Shown: one piece after another, positions 27,674 to 37,006 of the stretch
Numbering within the stretch: position 1 is the first letter of the stretch
Layout of the letters: every line of letters begins with the position of its first letter
DNA from: Pseudomonas sp. MAG733B
Lineage (GTDB): Bacteria > Pseudomonadota > Gammaproteobacteria > Pseudomonadales > Pseudomonadaceae
DNA: 64,000 nt
Reading direction: 5' to 3'
Assembly: GCF_036884845.1 (NCBI RefSeq)
Contig: NZ_CP145732.1
Span: forward strand, 1-64,000
Notes under the pieces: model-generated
Told to the model about the DNA's origin: nothing
What the model saw: only the letters and a program-made list of their open reading frames with translations
Databases searched by the model: none
Made by a program: the position numbers and the translations under genes

Positions 27674-30106
27674 ATGTCCCGTTCGCTAGACACCTTGTTG
27701 CGCCCCAGTTTGCTGGCGGTTGCCATTGCCTTTTGCACCCCTTTGGTGAGCAGCCAACTGATCGCCGCTGAACAGGCGTCCAGCGTTCGTGCCTACAACC
27801 TGCCGGCCGCGCCATTGGCCAGCACCCTGAACCAGATCGCCAGCCAGGCCGGTCTGGCGCTGTCGTTGAATCCATCGCTGGCGGCAGGCAAGACTTCGGC
27901 ACCGGTCAACGGCCAGTTCGATGCAGCCACCGCCCTGCGCCAGGCCTTGCAAGGCACTGGTTTGCAATTGGAGCAAAGCGGCACCGGCACCTACACCCTG
28001 GTGGCCGTGCCCGAAGGTGTGATGGCCCTGCCGGCCACTAGCGTCATCGGCATAGAACAGGAAAATGAAGACGCCTGGGGCCCGGTGCAAGGCTACCTGG
28101 CCAAGCGCACCGCCGCCGGCACCAAGACCGACACCGCACTGGTCGAAGTACCTCGCTCGATCTCGATCGCTACGCGCGATCAGATGGACGACCGCAGCGT
28201 GCACAGCCTCGACGACGCCGTGCGCTACATGCCCGGCATCACCGCCAGCAGCTACGGCAGCGACACCCGCGCCGACTGGTTGCGCGTGCGCGGCTTCGAA
28301 CCGACCCAGTTCCTCGATGGCCTGCCACTGCCAAGAGGCGTGTACGCCAACCCGAAACAGGAAACCTGGAACCTCGACCGCCTCGCGCTGTTGCGCGGCC
28401 CGGCCTCGTCGATCTACGGCCAGACTCCACCGGGCGGCCTGCTGGACATGGTCAGCCGCCGTCCCAGCGCTGAATCGAGCAACGAAGTCCAGTTGCAATA
28501 CGGCAGCGACAACCAACGCCAGATCAACTTCGCCAGCACCGGTAAGATCGACGATGAAGGTCAGTTCCTCTATGGCCTGAGCGGCGTGGTGCGCGACAGC
28601 GGCACGCAGATCGACCACGTCGACAACAAGCGCTACAACATCGCGCCGAGCCTGACCTGGAACATCGACGAAGACACCAAGTTCACCCTGCTCACGCAAT
28701 TCACCCGTGACGATACCGGCATCACCAGCCAGTTCCTGCCGATCCAGGGCACCAAGATCGGCATGCCGTTCGGCGATGTTTCCCACCACAAGAACCTGGG
28801 CGACCCGGACTGGGAATACTACGACCGCACTTATTACGCACTGGGCTATGCGTTCGAACATCGCCTCAACGATGTCTGGCAGTTCCGTCAGAACCTGCGC
28901 TACACCAAGTCGGACCTGTCCTTCCAGGGCATCACCGTCGGCGCGTACCCGTTCACTCAGGTGGATAACGACGGCAACGTCGGTCGTTCGACCACCAGCG
29001 TTGACGAAGACATCAGCCAGTTCGCCGTGGACAACAACTTCCAGGCCGACTTCGCCACCGGTGATGTTCGTCACACCGTGCTGATCGGCCTCGATCACCA
29101 GCGCAACAACACCAACTACACCTCGATCTTCGGCAGTGCCCCGCCGACCAACGTGAACAACCCGGTCCGTGGCGTGGAAATCGTTCGCCCGCCTCGCTCC
29201 AGCGCGTTCTATGACTACGACCAGAAGACCTACCAGACCGGCCTGTACGTTCAGGACCAGATGGCCCTCGACCAATGGCGCCTGACCCTCGGCGGTCGTG
29301 AAGACTGGGTTCACACCGGCACCAAGTTCTTCAACCGGGGCGATGCCACCAACACCGAGCGCGACACCAACTTCAGCGGCAACGCAGCGATCAGCTACGT
29401 GTTCGACAACGGCATCGTGCCGTACCTGTCGTACGCCGAGTCGTTCCAGCCGACCAGCAATGCCACGGCTTCGCCGACCGATTCGTTCAAACCGACCGAA
29501 GGCGAACAATGGGAACTGGGTATCAAGTACCAGCCTCCGGGCAGCGATACCTTGCTGAGCGCTGCGATCTACGACCTGACGCAGAAGAACGTCTCCGTCA
29601 CCACCACCAACTCGGACAACGTCTCGATCACCAGCCAGACCGGTGAAGTGAAAGTCAAAGGCCTGGAGCTGGAAGCAGTTTCCGACGTGACCGAGAACCT
29701 CAAGGTCATCGCCGCCTACACCCTGGCCAAATCCGAAGTACAAGACGGCGCCTTCAAAGGCAATCGCCTGCAACTGATGCCTAACCAGCAAGCGTCGCTG
29801 TGGACCGATTACACTTGGCACAACGGCGTTCTCGACGGTTTCGGTATCGGCGGCGGTGTTCGCTACACCGGCAACACCTACGGCGACCAGGCCAACACCG
29901 AGCTGGGCAAGGCTGACGCCTACACCGTGTTCGACGCGGCTGTTCACTACGACCTCGGTCGTCTGGACAACAGTCTGAAAGGTGCCTCGCTGGCGCTGAA
30001 CGCAACCAACCTGTTCGACAAGGACTACATCTCCACTTGCGACAGTTTCTACTGCTACTACGGCGACCAACGCAGTGTTGTCGCCAGTGCCACCTACAAG
30101 TGGTAA
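27674..30106 (+). CDS. fiuA: TonB-dependent ferric-siderophore receptor (FiuA/FhuA-like)
   Basis: The 810-residue outer-membrane protein begins with a signal peptide (to about residue 35). An STN signalling domain follows (about 50-100, AYNLPAAPLASTLNQIASQA), then a plug (about 150-270, VPRSISIATRDQMDDRSVHS) and a 22-strand barrel ending in aromatic Trp. The STN domain fits transmembrane signalling through the FecR/FecI pair upstream. The C-terminal block FDKDYISTCDSFYCYYG is like FhuA-type hydroxamate receptors, which favours ferrichrome. AGGAG lies 7 bases before the ATG. Substrate identity is inference. Confidence 0.88.
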   Translation: MSRSLDTLLRPSLLAVAIAFCTPLVSSQLIAAEQASSVRAYNLPAAPLASTLNQIASQAGLALSLNPSLAAGKTSAPVNGQFDAATALRQALQGTGLQLEQSGTGTYTLVAVPEGVMALPATSVIGIEQENEDAWGPVQGYLAKRTAAGTKTDTALVEVPRSISIATRDQMDDRSVHSLDDAVRYMPGITASSYGSDTRADWLRVRGFEPTQFLDGLPLPRGVYANPKQETWNLDRLALLRGPASSIYGQTPPGGLLDMVSRRPSAESSNEVQLQYGSDNQRQINFASTGKIDDEGQFLYGLSGVVRDSGTQIDHVDNKRYNIAPSLTWNIDEDTKFTLLTQFTRDDTGITSQFLPIQGTKIGMPFGDVSHHKNLGDPDWEYYDRTYYALGYAFEHRLNDVWQFRQNLRYTKSDLSFQGITVGAYPFTQVDNDGNVGRSTTSVDEDISQFAVDNNFQADFATGDVRHTVLIGLDHQRNNTNYTSIFGSAPPTNVNNPVRGVEIVRPPRSSAFYDYDQKTYQTGLYVQDQMALDQWRLTLGGREDWVHTGTKFFNRGDATNTERDTNFSGNAAISYVFDNGIVPYLSYAESFQPTSNATASPTDSFKPTEGEQWELGIKYQPPGSDTLLSAAIYDLTQKNVSVTTTNSDNVSITSQTGEVKVKGLELEAVSDVTENLKVIAAYTLAKSEVQDGAFKGNRLQLMPNQQASLWTDYTWHNGVLDGFGIGGGVRYTGNTYGDQANTELGKADAYTVFDAAVHYDLGRLDNSLKGASLALNATNLFDKDYISTCDSFYCYYGDQRSVVASATYKW

Positions 30107-30135
30107 TGGCTTGATCTGACACGCCCAGTACCCAG

Positions 30136-30158
30136 GCCGTCCATCAAGGACGGCTTTG
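30136..30158 (+). terminator. Possible attenuating hairpin after the receptor gene
   Basis: GCCGTCC (30136-30142) pairs with GGACGGC (30148-30154), followed by TTTGGTATTT. The T tract is interrupted, so it may only reduce read-through into the PepSY gene. Confidence 0.5.
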
Positions 30159-30178
30159 GTATTTCTGAGGGTCATGAA

Positions 30179-31309
30179 ATGAAAAGTAAAACAATTCGCC
30201 GCTGGTCCGTCGTCCACACCTGGACCAGCCTGATTTGCACAGTCTTTCTGCTGATGCTGGCGCTGACCGGCCTGCCGTTGATCTTTCACCACGAGATCGA
30301 CCATCTGCTGGGCGATGCCGCTGAGTTAAAGGTCATGCCGGCGGACACCCCACAGCTGAACTTGCAGCAACTGGTTCAGGCGGCTGAAAAGCATCGCCCC
30401 GGCGAAGTCATGCAGTACTTCGGTTTCGACGAGGACGAGCCGAATGCCGCCATCGCAATCATGGCGGCCACGGCGGGCACCGAGCCCAATTCGTCGCACA
30501 CCTTCATGCTCGACGCCCGCACCGGCGAAGCGCTGGAAATGCCGTCGGCCAACGGCGGCTTCATGATGGTCATGCTGCGCCTGCACGTGGACATGTTTGC
30601 CGGTCTGCCGGGCAAGTTGTTGCTGGCGTTCATGGGTTTGCTGTTCGTTGTCGCGATCGTGTCCGGCACGGTGCTGTATCTGCCGTTCATGCGGCGCTTG
30701 AAGTTCGCCACCGTGCGCCAGGACAAGTCCACCCGCCTGCGCTGGCTCGACCTGCATAACCTGATCGGCGTGGTGACGTTGACCTGGGCCTTGGTGGTCG
30801 GCGTGACCGGCGTGATCAGCGCCTGTGCCGACCTGCTGATCGCCGCGTGGCGCAACGACAGCCTGAGCGCGATGGTCGCGCCGTACCGCGATGCACCGCC
30901 GCTGACGCAACTGGCGCCGGCCACTCGCCTGCTCGACATCGCCAAGGAAGTTGCGCCGGGCATGCAGCCCGACTTCATCGCCTTCCCCGGCACGCGGTTT
31001 TCCAGCGAGCACCACTACGCGGTGTTCATGAAAGGCAGTACGCACCTGACCTCGCACCTGCTGACGCCGGTATTGATCGACGCCAGCACGCTGCAAGTCA
31101 CCGCCGTGGCGGAGCGCCCTTGGTACATGGATGCCATGGGTATGTCGCAGCCGCTGCACTTCGGAGACTACGGCGGCATGCCGATGCAAATTCTCTGGGC
31201 GACGCTGGATGTGCTGACCATCATCGTCCTCGGCAGCGGCGTCTACTTGTGGGTGGTGCGGCGCAAGGCCGCCAAACCCGTGCTGGAAAAAGCGGAGAGC
31301 GTGGCATGA
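30179..31309 (+). CDS. PepSY-domain membrane protein (putative siderophore-iron reductase)
   Basis: The 376-residue inner-membrane protein has four main transmembrane segments (about residues 14-36, 145-170, 195-220 and 343-365). A periplasmic PepSY region lies between, and histidines sit in LRLHVDMFAGLPGK and LDLHNLIGV, the pattern of PiuB/FoxB-type proteins. These are thought to reduce or release siderophore-bound iron in the periplasm. GAGG lies 8 bases before the ATG at 30179. It overlaps the following 62-residue gene by 4 bases. Placement behind the receptor supports a role in the same uptake route. Confidence 0.85.
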   Translation: MKSKTIRRWSVVHTWTSLICTVFLLMLALTGLPLIFHHEIDHLLGDAAELKVMPADTPQLNLQQLVQAAEKHRPGEVMQYFGFDEDEPNAAIAIMAATAGTEPNSSHTFMLDARTGEALEMPSANGGFMMVMLRLHVDMFAGLPGKLLLAFMGLLFVVAIVSGTVLYLPFMRRLKFATVRQDKSTRLRWLDLHNLIGVVTLTWALVVGVTGVISACADLLIAAWRNDSLSAMVAPYRDAPPLTQLAPATRLLDIAKEVAPGMQPDFIAFPGTRFSSEHHYAVFMKGSTHLTSHLLTPVLIDASTLQVTAVAERPWYMDAMGMSQPLHFGDYGGMPMQILWATLDVLTIIVLGSGVYLWVVRRKAAKPVLEKAESVA

Positions 31310-31494
31310 AGCCTCGCCAGTCGAATTTCTGGAAGGTGTTTGCCGCACCCACTCTGATTGCTTTGCTCAGCGCGGCGGGGCTGTTTGCCGCGCTGCTCGG
31401 CGATGGCGTGTGGGATTCGCTGAGCTGGCTGGGCTTGGGCATCCCGGCCATCCTCGGGCTACGCGGCCTCCTGCAACGCCGCAAACACCTGTAG
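31306..31494 (+). CDS. Small two-helix membrane protein of the siderophore locus
   Basis: The 62-residue product begins MKPRQSNFWKVFAAPTLIAL and has two hydrophobic segments (about residues 9-31 and 38-54) and a basic tail (RRKHL). Its ATG overlaps the TGA of the PepSY gene (ATGA), so it is translated with it. Small proteins of this type often follow PepSY genes in siderophore operons, but I know no function. The TAG stop lies inside the first REP unit of the downstream doublet. Confidence 0.75.
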   Translation: MKPRQSNFWKVFAAPTLIALLSAAGLFAALLGDGVWDSLSWLGLGIPAILGLRGLLQRRKHL

Positions 31495-31578
31495 GAGCGA
31501 GCCTGCTCGCGATGGGGCCGTATCAGTCGATTTTGAATTGGCTGACACACCGTCCTCGCGAGCAGGCTCGCTCCTACA
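31490..31578. repeat. REP doublet, class GTAGGAGCGAGCCTGCTCGC
   Basis: Inverted REP units follow the siderophore operon. The left unit overlaps the end of the 62-residue gene and supplies its stop codon. Confidence 0.92.
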
Positions 31579-31667
31579 GATTCAAGGTTAGTCTCAAATT
31601 CTCGCCAGTCATACGATGACACCTGCTCCGCCCGTCGCCCCACCGCGCAAAATCTCTGACATATCTG

Positions 31668-31717
31668 TTGACACTTTCCCCCTTGCACTCCTATAAAGAC
31701 GCATGTTGTACGACAAC
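31668..31717 (+). promoter_or_regulatory. Sigma-70 promoter with overlapping palindromic operator
   Basis: TTGACA (31668-31673) and TATAAA (31692-31697) are separated by 18 bases and form a near-consensus promoter. The perfect palindrome GTTGTACGACAAC (31705-31717) covers the expected transcription start. It resembles operators of GntR/FadR-type sugar-acid repressors. It lies 53-102 bases before the MFS gene. Confidence 0.75.
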
Positions 31718-31769
31718 CTACAACAACTGCAGCACCAAAAATAAATCCAAGAAAAAAGACGGTGAAGTG

Positions 31770-33062
31770 ATGAAAGTCAAAGGCATCCGCTGGTGGATGG
31801 TCGGTCTGGTGACGGCCGGCCTGATGGTCAACTACCTGGCACGCAATACCCTCTCAGTGGCCGCTCCGACCCTGATGAGCGAAATGAACATCACCACCGA
31901 GCAGTACTCGCACATCGTCGTCGCCTGGCAGGTGTGCTATGCGCTGATGCAACCGGTGGCGGGATACATCATCGATGCCATCGGCACCAAAATGGGTTTC
32001 GCCATTTTCGCCTTCGCCTGGTCGATTGCCTGCGCACTCGCTGCATTTGCGAGCGGCTGGCAAGGACTGGCGTTTTTCCGTGGCCTGCTCGGCCTGACCG
32101 AAGCGGCGGGCTTGCCGGCGGCGGTCAAGACTTCCACTGAATGGTTCCCGGCCAAAGAGCGCTCGGTGGCGATCGGCTGGTTCAACATCGGCTCGTCGAT
32201 TGGCGCGGTGCTGGCGCCGCCGCTGGTGGTCTGGGCGATTTTGCACAGCGGCTGGGAGCTGGCCTTCCTGATCGTCGGCGGCCTCGGTGTGGCCTGGACG
32301 TTTTTGTGGATGGTGCTCTACAAACACCCGCGCAATCAGAAACTGCTGGGTGACGAAGAGCGCGAGTACATCCTCAGCGGTCAGGAAGATCACTTCAAAG
32401 ACCCGGGCACCAAGAAAGGCAGCTGGAAGAAAATCATCGGCAGCCGCAACTTCTACGCCATCGCCAGCGCCCGGATTCTCTCCGAGCCGGCCTGGCAGAC
32501 CTTCAACGCGTGGATTCCGCTGTACCTGATGACCGAACGGCACATGAACATCAAAGAGATCGCGATGTTCGCCTGGCTGCCGTTCCTCGCCGCCGACCTA
32601 GGCTGCGTACTCGGCGGTTACCTCAGCCCGTTCTTCCACAAATACTGCAAAGTGTCGCTGTTCACCTCGCGCAAAATGGTCTTGCTGTTCGGTGCTTCAT
32701 GCATGATCGGCCCGGCGTGCATAGGTCTGGTCGCCAGCCCGTACACGGCGATTGCGCTGCTGTGCATCGGCGGCTTCGCTCACCAGACCTTGTCCGGTGC
32801 GCTATATGCGATCACTTCGGACTCGTTCGGCAAGAACGAAGTGGCCACCGCCACTGGCATGGGCGGGATGTTCGGCTACCTCGGCGCTGCCGCGTTTACC
32901 TTGGTGTTTGGCGTGATGGTGACCACGATCGGCTATAGCCCGCTGTTCGTGGTGCTGGCGATTTTCGACATCATCGCCGCGTTCATCGTCTGGACGGTTG
33001 CCCGTGAGCTGAAACCTCAACAGGCCGCCCCGAATCTTCAAGCTGCTGTTCCAGCCAGCTAA
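31770..33062 (+). CDS. MFS transporter, sugar-acid (hexuronate/glucarate) type
   Basis: The 430-residue transporter has twelve predicted transmembrane helices. Its signature pieces belong to the anion:cation symporter family (NYLARNTLSVAAPTLM at about residues 20-35, RGLLGLTEAAGLPAAVKT at about 114-131). Relatives carry hexuronates, glucarate or galactonate. The ATG at 31770 follows GGTGAAGTG. The open frame extends upstream through the promoter to 31668, and that extension is rejected. No catabolic enzyme or repressor gene is next to it, so the substrate is unproven. The strong promoter and operator suggest inducible expression. Confidence 0.85.
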   Translation: MKVKGIRWWMVGLVTAGLMVNYLARNTLSVAAPTLMSEMNITTEQYSHIVVAWQVCYALMQPVAGYIIDAIGTKMGFAIFAFAWSIACALAAFASGWQGLAFFRGLLGLTEAAGLPAAVKTSTEWFPAKERSVAIGWFNIGSSIGAVLAPPLVVWAILHSGWELAFLIVGGLGVAWTFLWMVLYKHPRNQKLLGDEEREYILSGQEDHFKDPGTKKGSWKKIIGSRNFYAIASARILSEPAWQTFNAWIPLYLMTERHMNIKEIAMFAWLPFLAADLGCVLGGYLSPFFHKYCKVSLFTSRKMVLLFGASCMIGPACIGLVASPYTAIALLCIGGFAHQTLSGALYAITSDSFGKNEVATATGMGGMFGYLGAAAFTLVFGVMVTTIGYSPLFVVLAIFDIIAAFIVWTVARELKPQQAAPNLQAAVPAS

Positions 33063-33073
33063 TCCAAAAATCC

Positions 33074-33162
33074 TGTAGGAGCGAGCCTGCTCGCGATAGC
33101 GGTCTGTCAGCCAACGCTGCGCTGAATGTCAGGCCGCCATCGCGAGCAGGCTCACTCCTACA
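33074..33162. repeat. REP doublet, class GTAGGAGCGAGCCTGCTCGC
   Basis: Inverted REP units lie 12 bases after the MFS stop codon. The right unit has one substitution (CTCACTCC). Confidence 0.9.
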
Positions 33163-33236
33163 GGGGTGTTTGTGATCTTGAGCTATCGGTTCAACGCGCT
33201 ATGCTGCCCGACACCACCACCGACCGAGTCGTTGCC

Positions 33237-33866
33237 ATGTCCGCCCCGAGCATGACCCTGTACCACAACCCCCTTTCACCCTTCGTCCGTAAAGTCATGG
33301 TGCTGCTGCACGAAACCGGTCAGCAGAACCGTGTTGCCCTGCAGAACTGCGTGCTCACCCCGGTCGATCCGGACCTGGCGCTGATCGATGACAACCCCCT
33401 GAGCAAAATCCCCGCCCTGCGCCTGGCCGACGGCAACGTCATCCACGACAGCCGGGTGATCCTCGACTACCTCGACCACCAGCACGTCGGCAACCCGCTG
33501 ATCCCCCGCGAAGGCTCCGCCCGCTGGCGCCGCCTGACCCTGGCCTCGCTGGCCGACGGGATCATGGACGCCGCCGTGCTGGTGCGTTACGAAGTCGCTT
33601 TGCGCGCGCCGGAAAAACACTGGGACGCGTACCTCGACGGCCAACGCGACAAGATCCGCCGCGCCCTGGCGCTGCTGGAAAAAGACGCCATCGCCGAGCT
33701 GACCAGCCACTTCGACGTGGCGGCGATCAGCGTGGCGTGTGCCTTGGGTTACGTGGACTTGCGCCATCCTGATCTGGACTGGCGCACGGCGAACCCGCAA
33801 TTGGCGGCGTGGTATTTCGAGGTGAGTCAGCGGCCCTCGATGATTGCGACGATGCCGAAGGTTTAA
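33237..33866 (+). CDS. Glutathione S-transferase family protein
   Basis: The 209-residue protein has an N-terminal thioredoxin fold (TLYHNPLSPFVRKVMVLLHE), then a cis-proline site (NPLSKIPALRLADG) and the glutathione-binding HDSRVILDYLD. An all-helical C-terminal domain follows. The ATG at 33237 is chosen because the family fold starts just after it; longer starts run into the REP. Its substrate is unknown. It stands between two REP doublets. Confidence 0.85.
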   Translation: MSAPSMTLYHNPLSPFVRKVMVLLHETGQQNRVALQNCVLTPVDPDLALIDDNPLSKIPALRLADGNVIHDSRVILDYLDHQHVGNPLIPREGSARWRRLTLASLADGIMDAAVLVRYEVALRAPEKHWDAYLDGQRDKIRRALALLEKDAIAELTSHFDVAAISVACALGYVDLRHPDLDWRTANPQLAAWYFEVSQRPSMIATMPKV

Positions 33867-33889
33867 ATTTTCGCTGATTGTTCCGGCCT

Positions 33890-33956
33890 CATCGCGAGCA
33901 GGCTCACTCCCACTTTTGACTGCGATTTCATGTGGGAACGAGCCTGCTCGCGATGG
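33890..33956. repeat. REP doublet, variant of class GTAGGAGCGAGCCTGCTCGC
   Basis: Inverted units are present in which GTAGG is replaced by GTGGGAA or its complement. They lie between convergent GST and creD. Confidence 0.85.
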
Positions 33957-34047
33957 CACCACAACGGATCTAACGGAAACAACCTGGCAATCAGCGTCGC
34001 CAACACCCTTCCCTCCCGCTGGTCTTCGCGCAATCCCAGCGACCGGC

Positions 34048-35418
34048 TCATTTCACCGCACCGATATCGAAGTCCAACGGTTTCCCCGCTTTTTGCCCAA
34101 CCCCATACCAATCCAGCTTCCGCGTCAGCACCATGAACACGCCCAACAACCCGAACAGCAACAACGACCCCATCAACAACGCGTAATCCTCGGCACTCAA
34201 CAAGCCATAAAGCAGTCCATATAACGCTGCCAATCCCGCAGAAAAACTCAAGCCATGCCGCACGCTGCGCAGCACGTGGCAGACGTAAAACCCGATCAAC
34301 AACACGCAACCACTGGCCGACAATAGATAGGCCAGAGCAAAGCCAATGTGCTCGGACAACGACAGCAACAACAGGTAGAAAAACGCCAGGGCAACGCCCA
34401 CCAACGCATATTGCACCGGGTGTACTGCGAGGCTTTTCAGCACTTCGAAGAGGAAGAAACCGGCGAAGGTCAGGACGATAAACAGCAGTGCGTATTTGAT
34501 CGCCCGGTCGCTCTTCAGGTACTGGTCCACTGGGTCAATGAAGCTCACACCGAAGCTGCGGCTGAACAGTGCTTCACAACCGCCGCGAGACACGCAGCTG
34601 TTCAGGGTTTCTTGCAGGTTGGTGGAGAAAAACGAAGTCTGCCAATTGGCGGTGAAGCCCTGATCGGTGATTTCGCGCTGAGCCGGCAGATAGTTGCCAA
34701 TGAAGCTGGGATGCGGCCAGTTGGCGGTCAGCGAGACCTTGCTGGTCTTGCCCACCGGCAGTATCTGCAACTGGCCGGTGCCTTGCAGTTTCAGGTCGAA
34801 ACCGAAGGCCAGTTCCGTAGCTTGCTGGGTGTCCAGGGCCGGCAGCGTCACGTGGACGCCCTCGCCCAGCCAGCCGACCTGACTGCCGGGGATGAAGTCC
34901 AGACTCTGGTCATTGAGCTCTAGCTTCAACGCGTTTTCGATGCCGCGAATGTCGCTGATGCCGACGGCGAGAAACGGCTGGTCGAACTGATAATCAGCGA
35001 AGTCTTCCTTGATGCCCAGTTGTACGGGTAACGAAAAATGCCCGCTGATGCGGTTGTCGGCATGAAACAGCCGCGCCTGATAAATGCCCCGGGAGCGCAG
35101 CTCAGTCTGCACCGCACCGTCCAATTCGAAGCGCTCCGGCAGAAAATACAAACGCCCGCGCTCTTCGCCGATCTCTTGATAGCGCTCGTTGGTTTTTTCG
35201 TGGATCTTCCAGGTGCGCACGACTTTGCGATACGGCACCACCATCAGCGGCCCGCTCAATTGTTGGCTGTAACTGGAGCTACGGGCGATGTCTTCGAGCA
35301 CGCCGTCGCGCAGTTGCTGACGGTCCTGGATCACGCCGTTGATCATCAGCAGCGGGATCAGCAACAACAGAGTCAGCAGGGCGATCGCCCCGAGTTTTAG
35401 GGTAAGGCTGCGGTTCAT
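34048..35418 (-). CDS. creD: Inner-membrane protein CreD
   Basis: The 456-residue protein has an N-terminal anchor (about residues 9-28), a long periplasmic domain (about 30-320) and about six C-terminal transmembrane helices. That is the CreD layout. The family is induced by CreBC and linked to envelope integrity and beta-lactam response. The ATG at 35418 has GGGAGAG upstream; the frame opens further but the extra sequence is non-conserved. It lies downstream of creBC, separated by 160 bases with a hairpin repeat. I found no TTCAC-N6-TTCAC Cre-tag before it. Confidence 0.9.
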   Translation of the reverse strand: MNRSLTLKLGAIALLTLLLLIPLLMINGVIQDRQQLRDGVLEDIARSSSYSQQLSGPLMVVPYRKVVRTWKIHEKTNERYQEIGEERGRLYFLPERFELDGAVQTELRSRGIYQARLFHADNRISGHFSLPVQLGIKEDFADYQFDQPFLAVGISDIRGIENALKLELNDQSLDFIPGSQVGWLGEGVHVTLPALDTQQATELAFGFDLKLQGTGQLQILPVGKTSKVSLTANWPHPSFIGNYLPAQREITDQGFTANWQTSFFSTNLQETLNSCVSRGGCEALFSRSFGVSFIDPVDQYLKSDRAIKYALLFIVLTFAGFFLFEVLKSLAVHPVQYALVGVALAFFYLLLLSLSEHIGFALAYLLSASGCVLLIGFYVCHVLRSVRHGLSFSAGLAALYGLLYGLLSAEDYALLMGSLLLFGLLGVFMVLTRKLDWYGVGQKAGKPLDFDIGAVK

Positions 35419-35509
35419 GGGACTCTCCCTGTTTTGGATGGGAAAAGTCTGATTGGGCTGTGTGAGGGATTTGTGTGGGGAATGTGGAGAGTTTGTGGAG
35501 TTCGGAAAG

Positions 35510-35578
35510 GATCGCAGCCTTCGGCAGCTCCGACAGGAGTACATCGATCCCAGTAGGAGCTGCCGAAGGCTTCGATCT
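35510..35578. repeat. Palindromic repeat, class GTAGGAGCTGCCGAAGGCTT
   Basis: Inverted arms with GATCGCAGCCTTCGGCAGCT and its complement enclose a spacer of about 24 bases. The repeat directly abuts the creC stop codon and separates creC from creD. Confidence 0.88.
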
Positions 35579-37006
35579 TTAGCGTATTGAAGGCAAATGC
35601 AAACTGACCTGCACACCGCCATCGACATTGCCAATGCTCATCGCCCCACCATGCAACTTGACCACTTCCTCGACAAAGTTGAGCCCAAGCCCGGTGCTCT
35701 TGCGTCCACTGTCGGGGCGCGGCAATGAGTAGAAACGCTCGCTCAAACGCGGCAGCGCATAGTCGGGAATGGGCTCGGCCTGGTTGAACAGTTTGAACTC
35801 GATCTGCTCACCGATCTGTATGGCAGTGAATCGCAACACACCTTGAGCCGGAGTGAAATCCAGCGAGTTTTCCAACAGATTGCCCAGCGCCTGACGCAGC
35901 AGAAACGGCTCTCCGATCAGCGCCAGGTCCGACGGAATGGCTTGCTCTACGCGCAACTGTTTGCCTTCGATCCGCGCTGATTGCGCGTTCAACAGCACAT
36001 CCACCAATGCCGCCAATGGCACCGCCACGCGCTCCTCCAGTCCTTGGCGCTGTTCGACCTGCGCCAGATTCAACAGCCGCTCGATCAACTGTTGCATGCG
36101 CGCACTTTCGCTGTCGATATTGCCGACAAACCGCTGCCGTTGGGCCAACGGCATCTCGCTTTGCAGCAACTCCGCCGCACCGCGAATCGCCGCCAACGGA
36201 CTTTTCAGTTCGTGGGTCAAGGTGTGCACGTAACGCTCGACGTAGGCCTTGCCTTCGAGTTGCGTGCGCATCTGTTCCACCGCCGTCGCCAATTGCTCCA
36301 GCTCGCCGCCGCGATAATGCGGCACCTCGACCCGACGGCCTTCGCTCACAGCCTGGGCATAAGCGGTCAACCGTCGAAGTGCCCGACTCAACCACCACGA
36401 CAACAGCGCGCCAAACAGCAAGCCGAGGCCGATCAGCCCGGCGCCATAAGCGAGCAATCGGCGTTCGGTGCGATCCACATAAGGCTGCAACGAGCTGTTG
36501 GGTTTGGCCACGGTGACCACGCCGATGATCCGCCCGTTGTCGCGAATCGGCGCGCCGACGTGCATCACTGAAGACGTCGCATCATTGGGATCGCTGCGAG
36601 TCGAGCGGGCGCCATATTCGCCGCGCAGGGTCAGATAAACGTCGTTCCAGCGTGAGTAATCCTGACCCACCGCCACACCGCTGGAATCCAGTACCACGGT
36701 GCCTTTGGCGTCAGTGACGTAGATGCGGTGATTGACCTGATTCTTCGGCAAGCCCCAGATGTTCGCCGCCGGTTGTCGCTCTCCGTAGGCCTTGAGCAAA
36801 TCCGGCCAACGATTCTGGTTGAGGGTTCCAGCCTTGAAGTCATCGCGCAGGATTTCCGCCATCAGATTGGCGGTGTCGACCAGGGTTTCTTCGGTGGACT
36901 GGCGCACGCCGGGGCGGATTTCTTCCATCACCGTGTTGAGCACGAAATAGCCGGTCAGGCCGATGAACAGCACGTAGACCAGGAAAATCCGGATCCCCAA
37001 CGGCAT
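35579..37006 (-). CDS. creC: Sensor histidine kinase CreC
   Basis: The 475-residue inner-membrane kinase has two transmembrane segments (about residues 6-26 and 186-207) flanking a periplasmic sensor region, followed by a HAMP domain. The H-box is LTHELKSPLAAIRG, the N-box NLLENSLDF and the G-box STGLGLNFVEEV. It phosphorylates CreB. Its ATG overlaps the last base of creB at 37006, so the two are coupled. The signal is not established. Confidence 0.94.
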   Translation of the reverse strand: MPLGIRIFLVYVLFIGLTGYFVLNTVMEEIRPGVRQSTEETLVDTANLMAEILRDDFKAGTLNQNRWPDLLKAYGERQPAANIWGLPKNQVNHRIYVTDAKGTVVLDSSGVAVGQDYSRWNDVYLTLRGEYGARSTRSDPNDATSSVMHVGAPIRDNGRIIGVVTVAKPNSSLQPYVDRTERRLLAYGAGLIGLGLLFGALLSWWLSRALRRLTAYAQAVSEGRRVEVPHYRGGELEQLATAVEQMRTQLEGKAYVERYVHTLTHELKSPLAAIRGAAELLQSEMPLAQRQRFVGNIDSESARMQQLIERLLNLAQVEQRQGLEERVAVPLAALVDVLLNAQSARIEGKQLRVEQAIPSDLALIGEPFLLRQALGNLLENSLDFTPAQGVLRFTAIQIGEQIEFKLFNQAEPIPDYALPRLSERFYSLPRPDSGRKSTGLGLNFVEEVVKLHGGAMSIGNVDGGVQVSLHLPSIR

